Positions 52,166 through 61,956 are shown, numbered from the stretch's first letter. The stretch: DNA of 64,000 nt from Lacrimispora sp. BS-2 (GCF_040207125.1 NZ_CP157940.1:4402001-4466000), one strand, 5' to 3'. Translations and numbers: made by a program. The notes: generated by a model from the sequence alone, not told the origin.

Positions 52166-52927
52166 ATGCTGGAAATAGGACAGGTAATGCTGTTTTCTCT
52201 TATTTTTATGAGAATGTCAGGTTTTATTCTTTTAAACCCCATTTTGGGCAGAAGAAATATTCCGGCACAGGTCAAGGGCGGTATGATCATGGTATTTACG
52301 CTGTTGATTTATTCTTTTTCCTCGGCTCAGGTGCCAGAGCCTGTAAATTCCATTGAATTTGCAGTACTTCTTTTAAAAGAGTTTGCCGTTGGGTTTGCCA
52401 TTGGCTTCGTTATGGAATTATTTCTTATGGTCATTACATTTGCAGGGTCAGTCATGGATTTTCAGATGGGTATGTCCATGGCAATGATCTATGACCCTCA
52501 GACCAACGCTCAGATCGCTCTTACAGGAACCCTTTATCAGGCGTATTTTATACTGTTGTTTTTTGCGGTGAATGGTCATCTGGCACTGTTTAAGCTTCTC
52601 ATAAAATCTGCAGAAATAGTTCCTTACGGTCAGGTTGTTTTCGGGAGCCGTGTGGCGTGGGCAATGCTGGAAGTTTTTATCCAGTGCATAGTTATGGCGG
52701 TTAAGTTTGCATTTCCTATCGTTGCCATTGAATACTTAACGGAGATCGCTGTCGGGGTTTTAATGAAAATAATCCCCCAGATTAATGTGTTTGTTGTAAA
52801 CATACAGGCAAAGATCGTAATTGGTTTCATTATGCTGATTTTTCTGTTTTCTCCTATGACGGATTATGTAAGCGGTATGATAAGCCAGATGCTTTTAACA
52901 GTTCAGGATATAATCAGACTTTTATAA
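52166..52927 (+). CDS. fliR: Flagellar export gate protein FliR
   Basis: FliR (253 residues) is hydrophobic with about six transmembrane helices. Signatures include FSLIFMRMSGFILLNPILG, FAVGFAIGFVMELFLMVI and AGSVMDFQMGMSMAMIYDPQ. It completes the FliPQR gate and is followed after 24 bases by flhB. Confidence 0.95.
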   Translation: MLEIGQVMLFSLIFMRMSGFILLNPILGRRNIPAQVKGGMIMVFTLLIYSFSSAQVPEPVNSIEFAVLLLKEFAVGFAIGFVMELFLMVITFAGSVMDFQMGMSMAMIYDPQTNAQIALTGTLYQAYFILLFFAVNGHLALFKLLIKSAEIVPYGQVVFGSRVAWAMLEVFIQCIVMAVKFAFPIVAIEYLTEIAVGVLMKIIPQINVFVVNIQAKIVIGFIMLIFLFSPMTDYVSGMISQMLLTVQDIIRLL

Positions 52928-52951
52928 ATGCAAAGGATGTGATGAACGGCA

Positions 52952-54013
52952 ATGCAAGATCCTTCAAAAACCGAAAAGGCCTCACCGAAAAAACGGCGGG
53001 ATGAACGAAAAAAGGGTCATGTTGCCATCAGTAAGGATGTGGTCATGATAGCTTCCCTGCTTGGAACTTTCGTGCTGCTGAAAATGTTATTTCCTTTCAT
53101 GTACCGGACCATACGGGATTATATGATAAAATATTTGAGTCTGGCTCCCGGGGTAGAGAATCTGTCTGATTTTTCCGCCGGAATTTTTGGAGATACAGCG
53201 TGGGCAATTTTAAAAGCGGCTCTTCCCATTCTTTTGGCAGGTATTGTACTGGCTGTACTGGGAACCGGGGTACAAACAAGATTTTTGATTACAAAAAGCA
53301 ATTTAGCCCCTAAGTTCAGCCGGCTCAACCCCATTCAGGGAATTAAAAATTTATTTTCAATAAAAAGCCTGATAGAGCTTTTAAAAAATTTGCTGAAGAT
53401 TATCATACTGGGAATCATCTTGTTCCAGATCATAAAAGGAGATTTAAGGCCAATTGCAAGAACCATTGATATGGACTTAAAAGAATCTGCGATGTATGTG
53501 CTGAATGCCATTATGGATATGGTATTCAGGGTTTCACTTATATTCCTGGCCGTTGCCGGTTTTGACTTCTTTTATCAGCGGTGGGATTATGAGCGTCAGA
53601 TCAGAATGTCAAAGCAGGACTTAAAAGAGGAATTCAAGCAGACGGAAGGAAATCCTGAGATCAAGGGGCGTATCCGTAATCTCCAAAGAGAGAGGGCCCG
53701 TTCCAGGATGATGCAGTCGGTTCCTGAAGCAGACGTGATCATACGTAACCCCACCCATTATGCGGTGGCTCTGCGCTATGACATAGAGAAGGACAATGCT
53801 CCCGTTCTGCTTGCCAAGGGCCAGGATGAACTGGCCTTGAGGATTGTGGCTATAGGCGAGGAACATGGGGTATATGTGATTGAAAATAAACCGTTGGCAA
53901 GAGGCATTTTTGCCGCCACCCAGGTTGGGGCTGAGATTCCTTCTGAATACTACGGTATGGTCGCTGAAATTCTGGTGTATGTATACCGCATGAATAACAA
54001 GATCATAGAATAA
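52952..54013 (+). CDS. flhB: Flagellar export switch protein FlhB
   Basis: FlhB (353 residues) has four transmembrane helices and a cytoplasmic domain that cleaves itself at the NPTH motif (residues 266-269, IIRNPTHYAVALRYD) during the change from hook to filament export. The basic N terminus KTEKASPKKRRDERKKGHV is typical. The end (ENKPLARGIFAATQVGAEIP) is family-like. Confidence 0.96.
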   Translation: MQDPSKTEKASPKKRRDERKKGHVAISKDVVMIASLLGTFVLLKMLFPFMYRTIRDYMIKYLSLAPGVENLSDFSAGIFGDTAWAILKAALPILLAGIVLAVLGTGVQTRFLITKSNLAPKFSRLNPIQGIKNLFSIKSLIELLKNLLKIIILGIILFQIIKGDLRPIARTIDMDLKESAMYVLNAIMDMVFRVSLIFLAVAGFDFFYQRWDYERQIRMSKQDLKEEFKQTEGNPEIKGRIRNLQRERARSRMMQSVPEADVIIRNPTHYAVALRYDIEKDNAPVLLAKGQDELALRIVAIGEEHGVYVIENKPLARGIFAATQVGAEIPSEYYGMVAEILVYVYRMNNKIIE

Positions 54014-54053
54014 AGAAAAACAGCAGAGAAACTGAAAGAAATGGTGTAAAAGA

Positions 54054-56126
54054 ATGAAGACTTTACTGAAAAATTCTGTAGTAGTATTTGTCATTTTGAT
54101 CGTACTTCTATTGATTATTCCATTGCCTCCGTTTTTTGTGGACGTAATGATTATTATAAATATTTCCCTTTCCATGATTATCCTGCTGATAACCATGAAC
54201 ATAAAGGAGCCTTTGGAATTTTCCATCTTTCCGGCCCTGCTTTTAGTGACAACCCTGCTGCGTCTGGGTCTGAATGTGTCTTCAACGAGAAATATTTTGG
54301 CCAATCAGGGGTCCTCAGGACAGGTAATCAAAGCCTTCGGTGATTTCGTCTTGCAGGGAAATGTTGTAGTTGGTTTTATCATATTCCTCATTATCGTTCT
54401 GGTAAACTTCCTGGTTATTACAAAGGGTACGGAACGTGTATCAGAAGTTGCGGCCAGGTTTACCTTAGACGCCATGCCCGGTAAGCAGATGGCAATTGAC
54501 GCGGATTTAAGCTCCGGTCTGATCAATGAACAGGAAGCAAAGCTGAGACGGTATAAGGTTCAGAAGGAAGCGGATTTCTACGGAGCCATGGATGGTGCCA
54601 CGAAGTTTGTAAAGGGAGATGCCATCATGTCCCTGATCACAACTGCCATTAACTTTATTGGAGGCGCCATTATCGGTATGGTGCAGTCAAATCTGGAGTT
54701 TGGCCAGGTAATGTCCATTTATTCCATTGCTACGGTGGGTGATGGGCTTGTTTCCCAGGTTCCTTCCCTTCTGATCGCTACGGCTACCGGTATGGTAGTA
54801 ACAAGAGCCGTATCAGAAGGCACGTTAAATGATGACGTATCCAGCCAGTTTATGGCCCAGCCAAGGGCTATCATGCTCACTGGTTTCGTAATGATCGTGT
54901 TAATGCTGGTACCTGGAATGCCTAAGATTCAGTTGGCAGTTATGGCAGCGGTTCTTATTATAACCGGTTATCAGTTAGGACAGAGGGTTCGCCTGTCAGC
55001 CTCCGGTCTTCCGGAAATGGCGGCAACCATGGCCGCGCCCGAAGAAACGGCACAGGCACCTTCCGATGAGGAGTCCTACTACCGGGATGTGAACAATGTT
55101 TATGCTCTCATTAACGTAGAACCTATTGAGATGGAATTTGGCTATAGTCTGATCCCTCTGATCGACGAGAGCAGCGGTGGGAAGATGATCAACCGGATCG
55201 TTATTTTCAGAAGGCAGTATGCACAGGACATGGGGCTTGTCATTCCCTCTGTCAGGCTCAGGGACAGTTCCAGTTTAAACACAAACCAGTATGTCATAAA
55301 GATCAGAGGCGAAGAGGTATCCAGAGGAGAAATATTGGTAGATTATTATCTGGCATTGGAACCACCCTCTCTTTCCGGCGAAGTAGACGGAATTGAAACT
55401 GTGGAGCCGGCTTATGGAATTCCCAGTAAATGGATCCGGCCGGAAAACAAGGAAATGGCAGAAATTTACGGTTATACCGTTATTGATCCACTTTCTGTCA
55501 TGTTGACTCATTTATCAGAGACCATCAGGCAGCACGCTTATGAGCTGTTAGGACGGCAGGAAGTCATGCAGTTACTGGAAAATGTGAAGAAGCATTCTCC
55601 GGAGCTGGTGGACGAACTGTTTCCCAACCAGTTTACATATGGCGGCATTCAGAAAATTCTCATTAATCTATTGAAGGAAGGGGTTCCAGTCAAAGACATG
55701 GAAACGATTCTGGCAACCATAGCAGATTCTCTTCCGACCACCAGGGATATGGATGTGATCACAGAAAACATCAGAATTGCTTTAAAGAGAACCATAACCA
55801 GAATGTTCTGCGAAGGAGGACAGATGAAGGTACTCACCCTGGATGCAGAACTGGAAAAAAATATTATAGGCAGTATGGCAAAAGGAGAACAGGGCATCTA
55901 TCTGGCCCTCAGCCCGGATGTGATGCAGTCTGTAATTGGACAAGTGGGAGAACAGATGAAGAAATTCACAGATTTGGAGCAGAAGCCGGTGGTTCTTACA
56001 AGCCAGGTTGTCAGGCTTTATTTCTATCGGTTGATTGAGCAGTTTTATCCCAATGTATATGTCCTTTCCTTTAATGAGATTGCAAATAATATTCAGATTC
56101 AGGCAATCGGGAATATTACCCTTTGA
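54054..56126 (+). CDS. flhA: Flagellar export protein FlhA
   Basis: FlhA (690 residues) is the export-gate component that uses the proton motive force. About eight transmembrane helices span residues 10-310. The conserved FHIPEP-like cytoplasmic loop shows ATRFTLDAMPGKQMAIDADL-type sequence (RFTLDAMPGKQMAIDADLSS). The C-terminal domain binds chaperones (PLSVMLTHLSETIRQHAYEL, RTITRMFCEGGQMKVLTLDA). No flhF or flhG follows; the sigma factor gene is next. Confidence 0.96.
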   Translation: MKTLLKNSVVVFVILIVLLLIIPLPPFFVDVMIIINISLSMIILLITMNIKEPLEFSIFPALLLVTTLLRLGLNVSSTRNILANQGSSGQVIKAFGDFVLQGNVVVGFIIFLIIVLVNFLVITKGTERVSEVAARFTLDAMPGKQMAIDADLSSGLINEQEAKLRRYKVQKEADFYGAMDGATKFVKGDAIMSLITTAINFIGGAIIGMVQSNLEFGQVMSIYSIATVGDGLVSQVPSLLIATATGMVVTRAVSEGTLNDDVSSQFMAQPRAIMLTGFVMIVLMLVPGMPKIQLAVMAAVLIITGYQLGQRVRLSASGLPEMAATMAAPEETAQAPSDEESYYRDVNNVYALINVEPIEMEFGYSLIPLIDESSGGKMINRIVIFRRQYAQDMGLVIPSVRLRDSSSLNTNQYVIKIRGEEVSRGEILVDYYLALEPPSLSGEVDGIETVEPAYGIPSKWIRPENKEMAEIYGYTVIDPLSVMLTHLSETIRQHAYELLGRQEVMQLLENVKKHSPELVDELFPNQFTYGGIQKILINLLKEGVPVKDMETILATIADSLPTTRDMDVITENIRIALKRTITRMFCEGGQMKVLTLDAELEKNIIGSMAKGEQGIYLALSPDVMQSVIGQVGEQMKKFTDLEQKPVVLTSQVVRLYFYRLIEQFYPNVYVLSFNEIANNIQIQAIGNITL

Positions 56127-56161
56127 CCGGATTTTGTTACAGAAAGGCAGTGTTAGTCGGA

Positions 56162-56935
56162 ATGGAACAGGATTTAAGCCAATATACCAATGAAGATTTA
56201 TTAATTAAATACAAGAGAACAAAAGACATCAGGGTCAAGCATGAACTGGTGATGCGGTATATAAATATGGTCAGGAACATATCTCTCCAGATGCGGGACG
56301 TATATTTAAGTTTTGCACAGGTGGAGGATATTGTCAATGAAGGCGTATTGACGATTATGAGCGGAATCGAAAAGTTTGATCCGGAATTAAACGTAAAGTT
56401 TGAAACATACATTTCCAAGCGGATTCGTGGAATGGTTATTGATATGGCGAGAAAGCAGGATTGGATTCCCAGAAGCGTAAGAAAAAACGCGAAAATGATG
56501 GATAATGCGGTAGTAGAATTGTGCAACCGTCTGGGCCGTTTTCCTACTTCAAAGGAAACAGCGGATTATATGGACATCACCATGGAAAAATACCAGGAGA
56601 CTCTTGGCAAGACAAATGTTTACAGCGTCATTTCCCTGGACATGGTCCTGGAGGTGGGAAGTGATGATAAAAAGTCAATGCAGCTTCCGTCAATGAGCGA
56701 ACATGACCAGCCTGAGAATCATTATCTCCAGAAGGAGTTTAAGGAGATTTTGGTTTCCGCCATAAATGATTTAAAAGAAAATGAACAAAAGGTTATCTCA
56801 TTGTACTATATGGACGAATTAAATATGAGGGAGATTGCGCAGATCATGAACGTCAGTGAACCCAGAATCTCCCAAATTCATTCCAATGCGCTTCAAAAGC
56901 TCAGATTGAATCTGACTAATTTCATAAATGAGTAG
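56162..56935 (+). CDS. fliA: Flagellar sigma factor FliA/SigD (sigma-28)
   Basis: From ATG 56162 the protein has 257 residues. GTG 56150 is another possible start, and the frame extends to TTG 56123 inside the flhA end; none has a strong ribosome binding site. Region 2: VEDIVNEGVLTIMSGIEKFD, FETYISKRIRGMVIDMARKQ, DWIPRSVRKNAK. Region 4: LKENEQKVISLYYMDELNMR, EIAQIMNVSEPRISQIHSNA. It directs late flagellar and chemotaxis genes in Firmicutes. Confidence 0.93.
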   Translation: MEQDLSQYTNEDLLIKYKRTKDIRVKHELVMRYINMVRNISLQMRDVYLSFAQVEDIVNEGVLTIMSGIEKFDPELNVKFETYISKRIRGMVIDMARKQDWIPRSVRKNAKMMDNAVVELCNRLGRFPTSKETADYMDITMEKYQETLGKTNVYSVISLDMVLEVGSDDKKSMQLPSMSEHDQPENHYLQKEFKEILVSAINDLKENEQKVISLYYMDELNMREIAQIMNVSEPRISQIHSNALQKLRLNLTNFINE

Positions 56936-56953
56936 CAAGAAGGGAGAAATGAA

Positions 56954-57757
56954 ATGTTTCAAGGATTCTATAATCTGGCATCAGGAATGCTGTATCAGAC
57001 CAGAAACTTAAATGTAATCGGAAACAATATGGTCAATAGTGCAACACCGGGGTATAAACCAGACCGCATGGTCAGCACTACGTTTCGGGAAGAAATGCTT
57101 TACCGGAGCGGAAACCGCGACAAAAGCAATCCTGTTCAGATTGGGTCCGTATCAATGATACGTGCTTCCAGAAGTACAGTGACCAGCTATAATCAGGGGG
57201 CGGTAGAGGAAACCGGAGGAAACCTGGATTTTGCTTTGACAAAGCCAGGATTCTTTGTCATTCAGGATTCTGCAGGAAATCAGGTTTATACAAGAAACGG
57301 TTCATTTACTACTGATGAAGATGGATATCTTTCTTTAGGTTCCCGGGGCAGGGTAATTGGAGAAGACGGAAATCCCATTGAACTTCCCTCAGATCATATT
57401 ATGGTGGATCAGTCAGGCAATATTTATGAAATGCCTATAAAGGGACAGGGAACCGGAGAGGACGACGGGAATACGGAGGAACAGGAACCGGTTCTCTTGG
57501 GAAAACTCCGCGTTGTGGACTTTAATGATTACTCCCAGCTTGTAAAGGGAGACAATGGCGTTTTTACCACGACTGCTGCGGGTAATGGAGTGGATGGAGG
57601 AATCCAGTGGAAGTCACTGGAACGGTCCAATATTGATCCTATTGAAGAGATGACCCAAATGATCACCAGCCAAAGAGCGACTCAAAGTGCTGCCCAGGTA
57701 CTTCGTATATATGACCAGCTTATGGGCAAGGTGGCCAGTGATATAGGCAGAATATAA
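56954..57757 (+). CDS. Flagellar rod protein of the FlgF/FlgG family
   Basis: This 267-residue protein has the N-terminal rod/hook signature (LNVIGNNMVNSATPGYKPDR) and C-terminal helix (IEEMTQMITSQRATQSAAQV). The core FlgG-type beta region (FALTKPGFFVIQDSAGNQVY, RNGSFTTDEDGYLS) carries an acidic loop GTGEDDGNTEEQEP. It is the first of two such genes (FlhO/FlhP in Bacillus terms) and probably forms the distal rod. Confidence 0.9.
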   Translation: MFQGFYNLASGMLYQTRNLNVIGNNMVNSATPGYKPDRMVSTTFREEMLYRSGNRDKSNPVQIGSVSMIRASRSTVTSYNQGAVEETGGNLDFALTKPGFFVIQDSAGNQVYTRNGSFTTDEDGYLSLGSRGRVIGEDGNPIELPSDHIMVDQSGNIYEMPIKGQGTGEDDGNTEEQEPVLLGKLRVVDFNDYSQLVKGDNGVFTTTAAGNGVDGGIQWKSLERSNIDPIEEMTQMITSQRATQSAAQVLRIYDQLMGKVASDIGRI

Positions 57758-57770
57758 GGGGGAAGAGCAG

Positions 57771-58547
57771 ATGAACCAGTCTTTTTATATTGGAGCTTTG
57801 GGTGCCTTAAATCAGCAGACAAAGCTTAATGTGGTATCTAATAATATTGCTAATGTAAATACAACAGGCTTTAAACCTCAGTACAGTGTGTTTTCTGATC
57901 TGATTTATGCCCAGGCAAGAAGTACTCAGGGCGGCAATGCGGCTAAAATGGGCAGTGGAACCAGAGTAGACCTCGTCAAGTCAGATATGACTGATATGCC
58001 TTATCGGGAAACAGGGCTTGAGAACGACTACGCCATAGAGGGAGAAGGCTTTTTCATGTTAAAGGACCCGGTTACAGGGGCCATTACCTATTCCAGGGAC
58101 GGACACTTTCAGCTTTCCATGATGGGAGATAATTATTATCTGGTGAATTCTTCAGGAAAGAGAGTCTTAAACATGGACCAGCAGGAAATTTCATATCCGG
58201 TCAAGCCGGCTGTTTATCCCGGACAAGAGGAGGAAATTGAGGAAGAGGAAGAAGAACTGGAAGAAGATGAGCATGATCCGAAAGCCATAGGTGTGTATAC
58301 CTTTGCAAGGAGAGACGGTATTTCTAACATAGGAAATAACGAATACGCTGTAACGGAAAAAAACGGAGCTCCCATTCTGCTTGAAAAGGCAACGGTAGTC
58401 AAAGGTGCCGAGGAGGTGTCCGGCACGGATTTTGCCAAAGAAATGACCAGAATGATGGAGGCACAGAGAGCATATTCTTACTCTCTTAAAATGGTGCAGA
58501 CCTCCGATGAAATTGAAACAACCATAAATACACTTCGGCAAGGCTGA
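57771..58547 (+). CDS. flgG: Flagellar rod protein of the FlgG family
   Basis: This 258-residue protein is the second rod gene. N-terminal signature: LNVVSNNIANVNTTGFKPQY. Central FlgG-type region: YAIEGEGFFMLKDPVTGAIT, YSRDGHFQLSM. C terminus: FAKEMTRMMEAQRAYSYSLK. A striking acidic run at about residues 152-171 (QEEEIEEEEEELEEDEHD) replaces part of the usual beta domain. It lies 13 bases after the preceding gene. Confidence 0.9.
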   Translation: MNQSFYIGALGALNQQTKLNVVSNNIANVNTTGFKPQYSVFSDLIYAQARSTQGGNAAKMGSGTRVDLVKSDMTDMPYRETGLENDYAIEGEGFFMLKDPVTGAITYSRDGHFQLSMMGDNYYLVNSSGKRVLNMDQQEISYPVKPAVYPGQEEEIEEEEEELEEDEHDPKAIGVYTFARRDGISNIGNNEYAVTEKNGAPILLEKATVVKGAEEVSGTDFAKEMTRMMEAQRAYSYSLKMVQTSDEIETTINTLRQG

Positions 58548-58577
58548 GGATAGTTTATCAGGAAGGAGGGTAATATC

Positions 58578-59204
58578 ATGAAGATAACACGTTACGATGA
58601 AATGAGTGGATTAGGGCTGGACTTAATCCGGGAGATAGGCAGTATAGGCACAGGAAATTCAGCCACAGCTCTTTCCTCCATGTTGGGAAAGGCTGTGCGC
58701 ATGACTCTTCCGGATGTGCAGATTCTCGGTTATAATGATGCCATTAAATTTTTGGGAGACCCGGAAGAAATTGTGGCGGCTATATTGGTAAAGATGTCTG
58801 GAGAGATCAACGGCCTGATGCTGTTTGTCCTTAAGTTGGATTTTATCAACGAGGTTTTATCCAGTCTTATGCAGGAGGAAATTGAAGATTATTATCAGCT
58901 AAACGTTTTGGAAACCTCTGCACTGGAAGAGGTGGGAAATATTATCATATCTTCTTACGTCAATGCAATCTCCTCCCTCAGTGACGTTTCCATTAATTTG
59001 TCTGTTCCTGATATAGCAGTAAATATGCTGGGCGGAATTTTAAGCGTGCCTATGGTGGAATTTGGCTATCAGACGGATAAAATGATGATGATCAGCGGCC
59101 AGTTTATCATAGGTGGTAAGGTGCTCCACAGTGATCTTCTGATGATGCCGGAAATTCAGTCATTGAACTTTTTAATGGAAAAGCTGGGGATAATCAATGG
59201 ATAA
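58578..59204 (+). CDS. cheC: CheY-P phosphatase CheC
   Basis: CheC (208 residues) dephosphorylates CheY-P and binds CheD. The two pseudo-symmetric motifs are present: LIREIGSIGTGNSATALSSM near residue 14 and ALEEVGNIIISSYVNAISSL near 113, each with the Glu and Asn of the active sites. The overlap of 8 bases with cheD fits the partnership. The ribosome binding site is AGGAGG. Confidence 0.95.
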   Translation: MKITRYDEMSGLGLDLIREIGSIGTGNSATALSSMLGKAVRMTLPDVQILGYNDAIKFLGDPEEIVAAILVKMSGEINGLMLFVLKLDFINEVLSSLMQEEIEDYYQLNVLETSALEEVGNIIISSYVNAISSLSDVSINLSVPDIAVNMLGGILSVPMVEFGYQTDKMMMISGQFIIGGKVLHSDLLMMPEIQSLNFLMEKLGIING

Positions 59205-59679
59205 AAATCTGACGGTTGGAATCGCAGACATGAAGTTTGCCAGGCAGGAGGGAATTTTAATCACTTATGCCCTTGGTTCCTGCATTGGGATCAGTTTGTA
59301 TGATCCAATGATCAAGTTAGGAGCTTTGGTACATATTATGCTTCCTGAGGTATTCGGTTCAGGTGATGGGAATATATTTAAATACGCAGATACCGGACTG
59401 GCTGAGACACTGCGTAAGATAGAAATCATGGGAGCCAGAAAGCCCAGATTGATTGCTAAGATTGCCGGAGGAGCCAAGATGTTTGAATTACAGGGAAAAA
59501 GTGCTCTTGGTAATATCGGCGCCCGTAATATTGTCAGCGTGAAGCAGATTCTTCGTTCAGAGGGAATCCGCCTTGTGGCTGAAGATGTGGGAGAAAATTA
59601 CGCACGGACCATGACTTTTGATGTGAGTACAGGAGGCGTCAGAATCAGGACTTACGGTAGGGCGGAAATTGACTTGTAA
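59197..59679 (+). CDS. cheD: Chemoreceptor glutamine deamidase CheD
   Basis: CheD (160 residues) deamidates receptor glutamines and modulates CheC. The catalytic Cys29 and His46 are in YALGSCIGISLYDPMIKLGA and LVHIMLPE. Also typical are KIAGGAKMF and GNIGARNIVSVKQIL. Its start lies inside the cheC end, so the two are translationally coupled. Confidence 0.95.
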   Translation: MDKNLTVGIADMKFARQEGILITYALGSCIGISLYDPMIKLGALVHIMLPEVFGSGDGNIFKYADTGLAETLRKIEIMGARKPRLIAKIAGGAKMFELQGKSALGNIGARNIVSVKQILRSEGIRLVAEDVGENYARTMTFDVSTGGVRIRTYGRAEIDL

Positions 59680-59762
59680 ACATTATGAACCGGAAGAAAT
59701 ATGCCGATATTTTATTAGGCAGATGTTTTTGCCGGATTATATTGAGATAAAGGAGAAGAAGT

Positions 59763-60671
59763 ATGGCAGAAACAGAGATTTTGTTAGAGTCAGGAACCAA
59801 TGAGATCGAAATAATGGAATTTACCATTTACGGTGAATTATATGGCATTAATGTAGCAAAAGTACGTGAAATCATGATGTCAGATAAAGTAAAGCCCATT
59901 CCTCATGCTCACCCTTCTGTGGAGGGAATATTTAAGCCCAGAGAAATCCTTCTCACTGTAATTGACCTTCCTTATTACCTGACAGGAAGAAAAACGGAGC
60001 AGCAGCCAAAAGATTTATTCATTATTACCAACTTTAACAAGCTGCATATTGCTTTCCGTGTTCACAGCGTGGTGGGAATAAGCCGCATTTCATGGGAGGA
60101 TATACAGAAGCCGGACAATACCATCAGCCGGGGGGAGGAAGGAGTGGCAACAGGTATTGCCCAATGTGGCGGTGATCTGGTGACAATCCTGGATTTTGAA
60201 AAAATTGTAGCGGAAATTGCTCCGGAAACAGGGATCCAGCTGGAGGAGATTACCAGATTTGAAGACAGGGAAAAAAATGAAAGTCCAATCCTCATTGCAG
60301 AGGATTCCATTCTGTTGACCAGGATGATAGAAACCTCACTCAGGAAAGCAGGCTACAATAACCTGACTTTTAAGAATAACGGGCAGGAAGCGTGGGACTA
60401 CCTAAATGAGATTCGTAACGATTCGGATCTTGATAAAAAGGTTAACCTGATTATTACAGACATCGAAATGCCGAAAATGGATGGCCACCATCTGACAAAG
60501 CTGATTAAGGAAAATATGGCCTTACAGCATATCCCGGTTATTATCTTTTCTTCCATGATCAATGATGAATTAATGATCAAAGGAAAACAGCTGGGTGCAG
60601 ATGAGCAGTTGTCCAAACCGGAAATCGGACATCTGGTAGAAGTGATCGACCATTTGCTTCAAAGGAGGTAA
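59763..60671 (+). CDS. cheV: Chemotaxis coupling protein CheV
   Basis: CheV (302 residues) has an N-terminal CheW-like coupling domain at about 15-160 (EFTIYGELYGINVAKVREIM, GIFKPREILLTVIDLPYYL). A C-terminal receiver domain follows with phospho-acceptor Asp233 (LIITDIEMPKMDGHHLTKLI). It adapts receptor-CheA signalling. The ribosome binding site is AAGGAG. The next gene starts 4 bases after its stop. Confidence 0.95.
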   Translation: MAETEILLESGTNEIEIMEFTIYGELYGINVAKVREIMMSDKVKPIPHAHPSVEGIFKPREILLTVIDLPYYLTGRKTEQQPKDLFIITNFNKLHIAFRVHSVVGISRISWEDIQKPDNTISRGEEGVATGIAQCGGDLVTILDFEKIVAEIAPETGIQLEEITRFEDREKNESPILIAEDSILLTRMIETSLRKAGYNNLTFKNNGQEAWDYLNEIRNDSDLDKKVNLIITDIEMPKMDGHHLTKLIKENMALQHIPVIIFSSMINDELMIKGKQLGADEQLSKPEIGHLVEVIDHLLQRR

Positions 60672-60675
60672 AAGA

Positions 60676-61956
60676 ATGGATAGATATGTCACCCGGCAGC
60701 CTATTAAGGCACTTGAGGAGGATAAGATCATCGGCTACGAGGTGCTGTTTCAAAAGGATTATGACGCCCTGTATAACAGTTCCGACGTGGCGGCGGCAGA
60801 TACCATTGCAGGTTTTCTTATGCAGAACACCGAAAGGATTTTCCAGGATAAACTTACATTTGTAACATTTACTCCTTCTTTGTTGTTTCGTAATATGCCG
60901 AAAATTTTTGATAAGGATAAATTAATTATTCAAATTGAAGATCATGTAATGATCCATCCCTTATCACCCACCATAATCAAAAAATACCGCACAGAAGGCT
61001 ATGTATTTGCCATCAATGATTTCCAGTTCTCTCCCAAGTATTTTGCCATGCTGGATTATGTTACCTACATAAAAGTGGATATCAGCAGCAAACACGAAGG
61101 AAGAGAACGGATTTCCTTAAATAATCTGATCAATACCATGAAAGGCTTTGATAAGAAATGCATTGCAACCGGAGTCAATACCAAGGAGGATTATGAGCTT
61201 GCCATGGAAGTCGGTGCTGACTATGCGGAAGGCAGTTATGTGGCAGAGGCCATGGCCAGGAAAGTAAAGCGGCTGGAATTCCTGGAAGGGAATTTCTTCC
61301 AGCTTGTTGTGGAGGTATCGAAAGATGAACCGGATATTGAACGGATAGAAGAGGTCATAAGCCATGATGCGGCGTTAAGCTACGCTCTTCTTAAAATCGT
61401 GAATTCCGCATATTTTGCCCTGCGAAGACGGGTGTCATCCATCCGCCAGGCGCTGGTGACCATGGGAATCAGCCAGTTAAAGCAATGGGTATATCTTTTA
61501 AGCTTTAACAATGATTTTGAAAGTGATGAGTCCCGTGAGGCCATGATGAAGCTGTCCTTCCTTCGGGCTAATTACGCGATGGTCCTTTCCGACTACATCG
61601 AGGACCTGCCCATTATCCGGTCAGAGGTTTATATGATGGGAATGTTCTCGACCCTGCAGTACATGATTGATGCGCCTTTGGAGGAAATACTGGAAGAAGT
61701 ACCGGTAGCCCAGGAGATTAAGGATGCACTTCTTAGCCAGGAAGGGATATGCGGAGCACTTTACAAACTCATTCTCAGCTATGAAAATGCGGACTGGAAA
61801 GCAGTAAAATCCCTGTCAAATGAATTAGGTATTCCTTCTTCTTTGCTGGCGCAAACCTATATGGATTGTGTGGAAACGGTAAATGAGATATGGGAAGGGG
61901 TTATAAGCAACGGAGACCGGGAATCAGAGAATGTAATAAAAGAAGCCCACACCTAA
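60676..61956 (+). CDS. Degenerate EAL plus HDOD signalling protein
   Basis: The first half of this 426-residue protein is an EAL-fold domain that is probably inactive. The opening motif is GYEVLF, the N-x-S position is TPS, ELTE is replaced by QIED, the DDFG site reads INDF, and EGVET reads TGVNT, so key metal and catalytic residues are lost. The second half is HDOD (ISHDAALSYALLKIVNSAYF, SSIRQALVTMGISQLKQWVY). Such YuxH-like proteins may bind c-di-GMP or partners instead of cleaving it. It ends the fla/che run. Confidence 0.88.
   Translation: MDRYVTRQPIKALEEDKIIGYEVLFQKDYDALYNSSDVAAADTIAGFLMQNTERIFQDKLTFVTFTPSLLFRNMPKIFDKDKLIIQIEDHVMIHPLSPTIIKKYRTEGYVFAINDFQFSPKYFAMLDYVTYIKVDISSKHEGRERISLNNLINTMKGFDKKCIATGVNTKEDYELAMEVGADYAEGSYVAEAMARKVKRLEFLEGNFFQLVVEVSKDEPDIERIEEVISHDAALSYALLKIVNSAYFALRRRVSSIRQALVTMGISQLKQWVYLLSFNNDFESDESREAMMKLSFLRANYAMVLSDYIEDLPIIRSEVYMMGMFSTLQYMIDAPLEEILEEVPVAQEIKDALLSQEGICGALYKLILSYENADWKAVKSLSNELGIPSSLLAQTYMDCVETVNEIWEGVISNGDRESENVIKEAHT

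Noticed and set aside
52120..52356. 78-codon + frame starting before fliR
   Set aside because: It overlaps fliR in another frame and shows no family features; the fliR frame carries all the expected motifs.
53621..54304. 227-codon minus-strand frame across flhB and flhA
   Set aside because: It is antisense to two certain export genes, has no ribosome binding site, and its composition is that of a shadow frame.
56123..56161. Longer start of fliA at TTG 56123
   Set aside because: It would overlap the flhA end and add residues not seen in FliA; ATG 56162 aligns better with the family N terminus, although no start has a good ribosome binding site.
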